Assembly: GCA_934590355.1 (NCBI GenBank) | Contig: CAKTOX010000046.1 | Location: forward strand, 1 to 5,575 | Reading direction: 5' to 3' | Length of the DNA stretch: 5,575 bases | DNA from: an uncultured Oscillospiraceae bacterium | Lineage (GTDB): Bacteria > Bacillota > Clostridia > Oscillospirales > Oscillospiraceae | Shown here: positions 1-4,178 of the stretch, in pieces | Numbering within the stretch: position 1 is the stretch's first letter | How the letters are laid out: every line of letters starts with the position of its first letter | Notes under the pieces: model-generated | Databases searched by the model: none | Seen by the model: the letters and a program-made list of their open reading frames with translations, nothing else | What the model was told of the DNA's origin: nothing | Program-made: the position numbers and the translations under genes

Positions 1-576
1 GCCGGCGTCATGCGCAAAATGCTCGGCGCGGCAGTGCCCGGACATATGGACAAGGAGCGCTATGAGTTCTGCTGGATTGTCGATTTCCCGATGTACGAGA
101 TAGGCGAGGAGTCCGGCGAGCTTGAGTTCTGCCACAACCCGTTCTCCATGCCCAACGGCGGCCTTGAGATCCTCGAAAAGGCCGAGCGCGGCGAGGTCGA
201 TCCTCTGAGCATCACCGCATACCAGTATGACCTCGTGTGCAACGGCGTCGAGCTCTCCTCGGGCGCTGTGCGTAACCACGACCCCGAGATCATGGTCAAG
301 GCGTTCGAGATGGTTCGCCTCGGCGAGGACGACGTCAAGGCGAAGTTCCCCGCAATGTATAATGCCTTCTGCTACGGCGCACCCCCTCATGCAGGCATCG
401 CACCGGGTGTTGACCGCATGGTCATGCTGCTCGCGGGCGAGGATTCCATCCGCGAGATCATCCCGTTCCCGATGAACAAAAACGCTCAGGACGTCATGAT
501 GGGCGCACCCTCCGTCGTTGAGCAGAAGCAGCTTGACGAGCTGAATATCGCAATAACCTGCCCCGTAGAGGAGTAA
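1..576 (+). CDS. aspS: Aspartyl-tRNA synthetase, C-terminal part (5' end outside window)
   Basis: This is the last 191 codons of a class II aminoacyl-tRNA synthetase that charges tRNA with aspartate in the cytoplasm. The reading frame is open from base 1, so the gene starts upstream; full-length bacterial AspRS is about 590 residues. Visible blocks are WIVDFPMYE followed by NPFSMP, then the NGVELSSGAVRNHDPE block, and class II motif 3 as GAPPHAGIAPGVDRMVMLL, with the motif 3 arginine at base 415. The usual GEDSIREIIPFP and GAPS tail segments follow. The NPFSMP form, rather than HHPFTMP of enterobacterial AspRS, resembles the version I associate with some Clostridia and alphaproteobacteria. 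The tRNA anticodon-binding and GAD-type insertion domains are outside the window, so whether the enzyme also charges tRNA-Asn cannot be judged. It ends TAA at 574-576. Identification is firm. Confidence 0.97.
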   Translation, partial: AGVMRKMLGAAVPGHMDKERYEFCWIVDFPMYEIGEESGELEFCHNPFSMPNGGLEILEKAERGEVDPLSITAYQYDLVCNGVELSSGAVRNHDPEIMVKAFEMVRLGEDDVKAKFPAMYNAFCYGAPPHAGIAPGVDRMVMLLAGEDSIREIIPFPMNKNAQDVMMGAPSVVEQKQLDELNIAITCPVEE

Positions 577-592
577 TATAAGCAAAAGAACA

Positions 593-619
593 GGGGACTG
601 CGCAGGCAGTCCCCGTTTT
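593..619 (+). terminator. Hairpin with short T-run after aspS
   Basis: A perfect 9-bp stem, GGGGACTGC (593-601) with GCAGTCCCC (606-614), closes a 4-base loop and is followed by GTTTTG. It begins 17 bases after the aspS stop and ends 22 bases before the next ATG. The shape is that of an intrinsic terminator, but the T-run is only four bases after a G. Partial read-through into the following gene is therefore likely, especially as that gene has no clear promoter. Confidence 0.7.
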
Positions 620-629
620 GTAAAATGAT

Positions 630-634
630 GGTGG
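630..634 (+). promoter_or_regulatory. Weak ribosome binding site for the yifB/comM gene
   Basis: GGTGG lies six bases before the ATG at 641. It is a poor Shine-Dalgarno match. The two ATG codons at 625 and 628 are in another frame, and the protein's N-terminus matches the family from the 641 start, which decides the start. Confidence 0.5.
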
Positions 635-640
635 TAAAAT

Positions 641-2161
641 ATGCTTGCAGCGATAAGATCACTCGGCGTTAAGGGCGTCGGCGGCTACGGAGTTTCCGTC
701 GAGGTGTTCGTTTCTAACGGACTTGTGAATTTCGACATCGTCGGACTGCCTGATGCGGCGGTCAAGGAAGCGCGCGAGCGTGTGCGCGCAGCCATAAAAT
801 CAAACGGCTTCAAATTTCCCGTCAGCCGCGTGACCGTAAACCTCGCGCCTGCCGACACAAAAAAGGCGGGTACGGTGTACGATCTGCCGATAATGCTAGG
901 CATCCTTGCCGCAACGGGCACGATACGGCAGCCCGCGCCCGACTGCGCGTTTTTCGGCGAGCTTTCGCTCAACGGCACTCTGCGCCCCGTAAACGGTGCG
1001 CTGCCGATGGCGGTCGCCGCAGCACGCGAGGGGGTAAGGGAGCTGTTCGTCCCCGCGGACAACGCACCGGAGGCAGCCTATGCCGAGGGCGTGACGGTCT
1101 ATCCCGTCGAAAACGTTTCCGAGCTCATTTCTCATCTGCGCGGCGAGTTTCTCATTAAGCCGATGCAGGCACCTGAATTTGACCCGCAGGCGGTGAGGTA
1201 TCTCGATTTTTCCGACGTTAAGGGTCAGGAGAACGTCAAGCGTGCAATGGAGATCGCCGCGGCGGGAGGGCATAATATCCTCATGGTTGGGCCTCCGGGC
1301 GCGGGAAAAAGCATGATGAGCAAGCGTCTGCCCGGTATTCTGCCGGACATGACCCGCGAGGAGATGCTCCGATCGACCGAGATATATTCCGTCGCGGGGC
1401 TTACGAGCAAAAGCAGCCCCATCGTGTCCGCGCGTCCGTTCAGAGCGCCGCATCACACCGTTTCACCTACGGCGGTGTCCGGCGGCGGAACGGTGCCGAG
1501 GCCGGGCGAAATCAGCCTTGCGCATAACGGCGTGCTGTTTCTTGACGAGCTGCCCGAATTTCGCAAGGACGTTCTCGAGGTGCTGCGCCAGCCGCTCGAG
1601 GACGGCGAGGTCACCGTCTCGCGCGTAGCCGGAACGGAAACTTTTCCGGCAAACTTCATGCTCGTTTGCGCAATGAACCCCTGCAAGTGCGGCTGGTACG
1701 GCCACCCTTCGGGGCGCTGCCGCTGCACCGCTAACGAGGTGCGCGCATACCACAGCCGCATATCCGGCCCGCTGCTTGACCGCATCGACATCATCGTCGA
1801 AGCCCCTGCGCTGGAATACGAGGAGCTTAAAAACCGCGCTCCGGCAGAGAGCTCGGCGGAAATTAAGCTGCGCGTTAACGCCGCGCGGGAGATACAGCAG
1901 CGCCGTTTTGACGGCAGTGATATAACATCGAACGCCGGAATGGGCACCAAGGCGCTCAATACCTACTGTGTGCTCACGCCCGAGTGCGAGGAGCTTATGC
2001 GCTCGGCGTTTGACCGCATGGGGCTCACGGCGCGCAGCTATGACCGCATCCTGCGCGTCGCGCGCACGATAGCGGATCTCGAAGGTGCGGAGGACATTGG
2101 GCCCATGCACATAGCCGAGGCGATACAGTACCGCACCTATGACTTCCGCGACGGTATTTGA
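641..2161 (+). CDS. comM: YifB/ComM family Mg-chelatase-like AAA+ ATPase
   Basis: A complete 506-residue protein of normal family length. An N-terminal ChlI/Lon-substrate-like domain covers about residues 1-165, with the signature FDIVGLPDAAVKEARERVRAA and NLAPADTKK. The AAA+ Mg-chelatase domain covers about 185-395. It has Walker A GPPGAGKS at 217-224, Walker B VLFLDE at 298-303, a cysteine-rich insert CAMNPCKCG at 343-351 with further cysteines at 360 and 362, and GPLLDRIDI at 376-384 carrying a conserved arginine. A C-terminal helical Mg-chelatase_C domain follows, with LTARSYDRILRVARTIADLEG. In Haemophilus and Vibrio, ComM is a hexameric helicase that aids branch migration of incoming DNA during transformation. 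In Clostridia its role is not established, so I use the symbol for the family only. It sits 64 bases after aspS behind a moderate terminator and has no clear promoter. It is not a true magnesium chelatase: no chlorophyll genes are nearby. Confidence 0.95.
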   Translation: MLAAIRSLGVKGVGGYGVSVEVFVSNGLVNFDIVGLPDAAVKEARERVRAAIKSNGFKFPVSRVTVNLAPADTKKAGTVYDLPIMLGILAATGTIRQPAPDCAFFGELSLNGTLRPVNGALPMAVAAAREGVRELFVPADNAPEAAYAEGVTVYPVENVSELISHLRGEFLIKPMQAPEFDPQAVRYLDFSDVKGQENVKRAMEIAAAGGHNILMVGPPGAGKSMMSKRLPGILPDMTREEMLRSTEIYSVAGLTSKSSPIVSARPFRAPHHTVSPTAVSGGGTVPRPGEISLAHNGVLFLDELPEFRKDVLEVLRQPLEDGEVTVSRVAGTETFPANFMLVCAMNPCKCGWYGHPSGRCRCTANEVRAYHSRISGPLLDRIDIIVEAPALEYEELKNRAPAESSAEIKLRVNAAREIQQRRFDGSDITSNAGMGTKALNTYCVLTPECEELMRSAFDRMGLTARSYDRILRVARTIADLEGAEDIGPMHIAEAIQYRTYDFRDGI

Positions 2162-2280
2162 CCGCATAGCCGAGCCTCTATAAAATAAGACTGTCGAAAA
2201 ACCTATGCTGCCGAGGAAAAATAACCGCGCAGCGGGGAGCTCGAGGGGCAAGGTCCGCTCGAAATCAGATTATAGCCATC
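2162..2280. other. Gene-free stretch after yifB/comM, before the hairpin cluster
   Basis: No ORF with a credible start, no RNA gene and no promoter is recognisable here. The only structure I see is a weak local stem, TCGAG (2241-2245) with CTCGA (2258-2262). The TGTCGAAAA at 2192-2200 is an imperfect inverted match to TTTTCTTGACA at 2390-2400, so this stretch could be the left part of one longer repeat ending near 2407. Confidence 0.4.
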
Positions 2281-2307
2281 AAAAACGCCTGAGCTATCAG
2301 GCTTTTT
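2281..2307 (+). terminator. Probable terminator of the yifB/comM transcript
   Basis: A stem GCCTGA (2287-2292) with TCAGGC (2297-2302), loop GCTA, is flanked by AAAAA (2281-2285) and TTTTT (2303-2307) that extend the stem past one bulged C. Hairpin plus five Ts fits an intrinsic terminator about 120 bases downstream of the yifB/comM stop. The same left arm can instead pair with 2357-2365 in a larger structure, so this may be one fold of a repeat element rather than a dedicated terminator. Confidence 0.55.
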
Positions 2308-2365
2308 GACGAGCGAAGCGAGATTTTTCGTGAAGCTTGAGCTTCACAAAAAATGTGGCGTTTTT
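2281..2365. repeat. Nested hairpin element with outer 9-bp inverted repeat
   Basis: The ends AAAAACGCC (2281-2289) and GGCGTTTTT (2357-2365) are perfect reverse complements. Enclosed are two hairpins: the GCCTGA/TCAGGC stem, and GTGAAGC (2330-2336) with GCTTCAC (2341-2347), loop TTGA, which ATTTTT (2323-2328) and AAAAAT (2349-2354) extend. The outer stem and the first inner hairpin share bases 2287-2289 and so compete. Mutually exclusive nested stems bounded by an inverted repeat suggest a dispersed structured repeat (REP- or MITE-like). Copy number cannot be seen from one window. Confidence 0.55.
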
Positions 2366-2407
2366 TCAGCGTGCAAAAAAGTCACAGACTTTTCTTGACA
2401 CGCTGAA
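2365..2407. repeat. Long imperfect hairpin adjoining the nested element
   Basis: TTCAGCGTG (2365-2373) pairs perfectly with CACGCTGAA (2399-2407). Inside, AAAAGTC (2377-2383) pairs with GACTTTT (2387-2393) around the loop ACA, with a few unpaired bases between the two stems. It abuts and shares its first T with the outer arm of the preceding element. No T-run follows it on the + strand, so it is not an obvious terminator. Confidence 0.6.
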
Positions 2408-2440
2408 CGGAGCCGCTGCGTTATCTCCGCAGCGGCTCCG
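2408..2440. repeat. Perfect 13-bp GC-rich hairpin
   Basis: CGGAGCCGCTGCG (2408-2420) pairs perfectly with CGCAGCGGCTCCG (2428-2440) around the 7-base loop TTATCTC. It starts directly after the preceding hairpin. ATATATATT follows rather than a clean T-run, so terminator activity on the + strand would be weak. It could act as a transcript-end stabiliser or belong to the same repeat cluster. Confidence 0.65.
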
Positions 2441-2444
2441 ATAT

Positions 2445-2761
2445 ATATTCATAAAAGCGAAATGACCCTTGACTGCGCGGTTTCTTTACACCGTTTTGCT
2501 GAGAGCAGTCAAGGGTCATTTCTGCGAATTCTTGATATCTAACATCGTTGGTTACCTCTCTTTCTGCGGAATGGATGCCGCCTGTCAACGGAACGCAAAT
2601 CGAAACACACATGACGGTTGTTACGCTGATTCCCCAAGCGGGATAGGACTTAGTGTTCTCGTTCTCTTAATATTTTGACTTCGGCATCGTTCCCCTCGCT
2701 ATCGGGTCATATCCGATCTCAGAGGGGCGGATCAGATGTACATTGGTATCACCCTTTCTGT
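2445..2761 (-). ncRNA. Possible minus-strand transcript, unrecognised
   Basis: This is a hypothesis from combined weak signals on the minus strand. A promoter-like TTGAAT (2796-2791), 17 bases, then an extended minus-10 TGATATCTT (ending at 2768) would start RNA near 2761. Along it lie a hairpin CCCCTC (2727-2722) with GAGGGG (2697-2692) and an inner ATCGG/CCGAT stem, and two tiny ORFs with Shine-Dalgarno-like sequences: MPKSKY (2687-2667) and MLDIKNSQK (2545-2516). The 18-bp inverted repeat with GCTTTTAT could end the transcript. I could not match it to RNase P, tmRNA, SRP RNA or a riboswitch class. A GGGGAACGATGCCGAAG stretch (2695-2679) recalls part of the lysine riboswitch, but the rest of that aptamer is missing. 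Confidence 0.25.
2459..2522. repeat. Perfect 18-bp inverted repeat with 28-base spacer
   Basis: GAAATGACCCTTGACTGC (2459-2476) is perfectly complementary to 2505-2522. The spacer can form a small inner stem, CGGT (2478-2481) with ACCG (2490-2493). On the minus strand the arm is followed by GCTTTTAT, on the + strand by TGCG, so if it ends a transcript the minus strand is the better candidate. An 18-bp perfect match will not arise by chance in so small a region. Confidence 0.7.
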
Positions 2762-2767
2762 GATTTA

Positions 2768-2796
2768 AAGATATCAAATTTTTCGGGCATATTCAA
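2768..2796 (-). promoter_or_regulatory. Candidate minus-strand promoter with extended minus-10
   Basis: Read on the minus strand: TTGAAT at 2796-2791, a 17-base spacer, then TATCTT at 2773-2768 preceded by TGA, giving a TGn extended minus-10. Each hexamer matches consensus at four of six positions. It would fire away from thiI toward the inverted repeat. Such matches are common in AT-rich DNA, so this is tentative. Confidence 0.3.
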
Positions 2797-2857
2797 GAGC
2801 AATGCTGCATGAATAAATAGTTCTTGTTTTGTGCGCTTGCACGAAAAATGTGAACAA

Positions 2858-2869
2858 ATATTCGAATAT
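2858..2869. promoter_or_regulatory. 12-bp perfect palindrome upstream of the first thiI promoter, possible operator
   Basis: ATATTCGAATAT is its own reverse complement and ends one base before the TTGACA at 2871. The position is suitable for a dimeric regulator acting on this promoter. The sequence is AT-rich, so chance is not excluded, and I do not recognise a specific regulator's site. Confidence 0.35.
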
Positions 2870-2870
2870 A

Positions 2871-2899
2871 TTGACAAAAATCACAAAGAGAAATATAAT
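2871..2899 (+). promoter_or_regulatory. Consensus sigma-A type promoter P1 upstream of thiI
   Basis: TTGACA (2871-2876), exactly 17 bases, then TATAAT (2894-2899): both hexamers are perfect consensus. Transcription should begin near 2906, only about nine bases before a terminator-like hairpin, which is an unusual arrangement. Confidence 0.85.
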
Positions 2900-2914
2900 A
2901 TTATTGTTGTGTGC

Positions 2915-2945
2915 GCTCCGCAAAGGTATTTGCGGAGCTTTTCTT
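2915..2945 (+). terminator. Intrinsic-terminator hairpin in the thiI leader
   Basis: A perfect 10-bp stem, GCTCCGCAAA (2915-2924) with TTTGCGGAGC (2929-2938), closes the loop GGTA and is followed directly by TTTTCTT. It lies between P1 and thiI, so most P1 transcripts should stop after roughly 40 bases. It could equally block read-through from upstream. Too little leader precedes it to form an obvious antiterminator. Confidence 0.75.
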
Positions 2946-2972
2946 GCGATTTTGAGCAAATAATGATATAAT
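2944..2972 (+). promoter_or_regulatory. Second promoter P2 for thiI-cinA, extended minus-10
   Basis: TTGCGA (2944-2949), 17 bases, then TATAAT (2967-2972) preceded by TGA, an extended minus-10 element. The minus-35 begins inside the T-run of the preceding hairpin. A start near 2979 would leave a leader of about 24 bases containing the ribosome binding site, making this the likely main promoter of the operon. Confidence 0.7.
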
Positions 2973-2990
2973 AACTTGTTAAAATAATTT

Positions 2991-2995
2991 AGGAG
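2991..2995 (+). promoter_or_regulatory. Ribosome binding site of thiI
   Basis: AGGAG with a seven-base spacer to the ATG at 3003. It is the strongest Shine-Dalgarno sequence before any gene in this window and fixes the thiI start. Confidence 0.85.
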
Positions 2996-3002
2996 CAAAG
3001 AT

Positions 3003-4178
3003 ATGATAAATGATATTATTCTCCTCAAGCAGGGCGAGATCGTGCTCAAGGGCTTAAACCGCCGATCCTTCGAGCAGAAGCTCATGAGCAATATCAAGCG
3101 CCGTCTTGAGGCAATCGGAAAATTCAAAGCCTATTGCCTGCAATCGACCGTTTACATTGAGCCCGTGGATGAAACGAGCGATATGGACGCGGCGTTTGAG
3201 GCGATGACGAAGGTGTTCGGCCTTGCGTCGGTAAACCGCGCGGCCGGCTGCGAGAAGGACGCGAAGAAGATCGCGGAGCTTGCAATCGACTATCTCAGGG
3301 AGGATATGCTCGCGGCAAAAAGCTTCAAATGCGAGGCAAAGCGCAGCGACAAGAGCTTCCCCATGACGAGCATCGAGCTTGCACAGTTCGTCGGCGGCGA
3401 GCTGTCCGAGGCGTACCCCGACTGCGAGGTAGACGTGCATGATCCGGAGCTGACGGTGCATATCGAGGTGCGCGATCTTGCGGCATATGTCCACGCGGCG
3501 CCCACGCCCGGCGCGGGCGGAATGCCGGTCGGCGCAAACGGAGTTGCGGTAACGCTGCTTTCCGGCGGTATCGACAGCCCCGTTTCGACCTACATGATAG
3601 CAAAGCGCGGCGTGCGTCTTATCCCCGTGCACTTTTTCTCCTTCCCCTACACCTCCGAGCAGGCAAAGCAGAAGGTCATAGAGCTTGCACGCGAGCTCAC
3701 CGTCTATTGCGGCAGAATGACGATCGAGGTCGTGCCGTTTACGCATATCCAGGAGGAGATCCGCGCAAAGTGCGATGAGGATTACTTCACCCTCATCATG
3801 CGCCGCTTCATGATGCGCATTGCGCAGAAGATAGCCGATGCAAACGGCGCGAAGGCGATAGTCACGGGCGAAAACCTCGGTCAGGTCGCAAGCCAGACCA
3901 TGGAGGCTATGGCGTCCACTCAGGCCGTCACCGAGCTTCCCGTGCTCCAGCCGCTCATCGGCATGGACAAGGAGGAGATAGTCCGCCTTGCACGCAAGAT
4001 CGGCACCTTTGAGACCTCGATACTCCCGTATGAGGACTGCTGCACCGTGTTCACTCCCAAGCACCCCAAAACCAAGCCCAAGCTCCGCGACGTTGAGCAG
4101 ATCGAGTCCGCTCTGGACATTGACGCACTCGTCGAGGAGGCATATGCCGGCATCGAAAGAATAAAGGTAGGCGAATGA
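3003..4178 (+). CDS. thiI: tRNA 4-thiouridine synthase (tRNA sulfurtransferase) ThiI, rhodanese-less form
   Basis: A 391-residue cytoplasmic enzyme that adenylates uridine 8 of tRNA with ATP and replaces its oxygen with sulfur. In some bacteria ThiI also supplies sulfur for the thiamine thiazole. It has an N-terminal ferredoxin-like region (about residues 1-60), a THUMP RNA-binding domain (about 61-165), and a PP-loop ATPase domain with SGGIDSP at 187-193 and VTGENLGQVASQT at 287-299. The DCC motif (Cys346, Cys347) is followed by TVFTPKHPKTKP. The enterobacterial protein is about 480 residues because of a C-terminal rhodanese domain; that domain is absent here, as in other Firmicutes. Sulfur must therefore come directly from a cysteine desulfurase, and none is encoded in this window, although such a gene often neighbours thiI. 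Two upstream promoters and a strong AGGAG drive it, and its stop overlaps the start of cinA. Confidence 0.96.
   Translation: MINDIILLKQGEIVLKGLNRRSFEQKLMSNIKRRLEAIGKFKAYCLQSTVYIEPVDETSDMDAAFEAMTKVFGLASVNRAAGCEKDAKKIAELAIDYLREDMLAAKSFKCEAKRSDKSFPMTSIELAQFVGGELSEAYPDCEVDVHDPELTVHIEVRDLAAYVHAAPTPGAGGMPVGANGVAVTLLSGGIDSPVSTYMIAKRGVRLIPVHFFSFPYTSEQAKQKVIELARELTVYCGRMTIEVVPFTHIQEEIRAKCDEDYFTLIMRRFMMRIAQKIADANGAKAIVTGENLGQVASQTMEAMASTQAVTELPVLQPLIGMDKEEIVRLARKIGTFETSILPYEDCCTVFTPKHPKTKPKLRDVEQIESALDIDALVEEAYAGIERIKVGE
4163..4167 (+). promoter_or_regulatory. Ribosome binding site of cinA inside the end of thiI
   Basis: AAAGG with a seven-base spacer precedes the ATG at 4175. It lies within the last thiI codons, and the start overlaps the thiI stop as ATGA (4175-4178), the usual signature of translational coupling. 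Confidence 0.6.

Noticed and set aside
1463..2251. A 262-codon minus-strand open frame opposite the yifB/comM gene.
   Set aside because: Shadow of a confidently identified gene in GC-rich DNA; no family resemblance.
2421..2612. A 63-codon minus-strand ORF running through the 18-bp inverted repeat.
   Set aside because: No Shine-Dalgarno sequence at a usable distance, and its second half is translated hairpin DNA. The same frame stays largely open upstream apart from one TAA, so a decayed gene is not fully excluded.
2469..2678. A 69-codon + strand ORF in the intergenic region.
   Set aside because: It starts with TTG inside the arm of the 18-bp inverted repeat, has no ribosome binding site and looks like no known protein.
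2740..2760. A T-box-like GGGTGATACC on the minus strand.
   Set aside because: The T-box signature is AGGGTGGTACCGCG; the GG and the trailing CGCG are missing, and no downstream synthetase or amino-acid gene follows.
2323..2849. The 10-mer ATTTTTCGTG at 2323-2332 recurring inverted at 2840-2849, next to a small GTGC/GCAC hairpin.
   Set aside because: Half the match is a T-run and the flanks differ; chance is sufficient.
2774..3127. A 117-codon minus-strand ORF with hydrophobic segments.
   Set aside because: It begins inside thiI and covers the thiI promoters; the hydrophobic look comes from AT-rich DNA.
3054..4064. A 336-codon open frame on the minus strand opposite thiI.
   Set aside because: Antisense shadow of a gene with intact motifs; its product has no recognisable domain.
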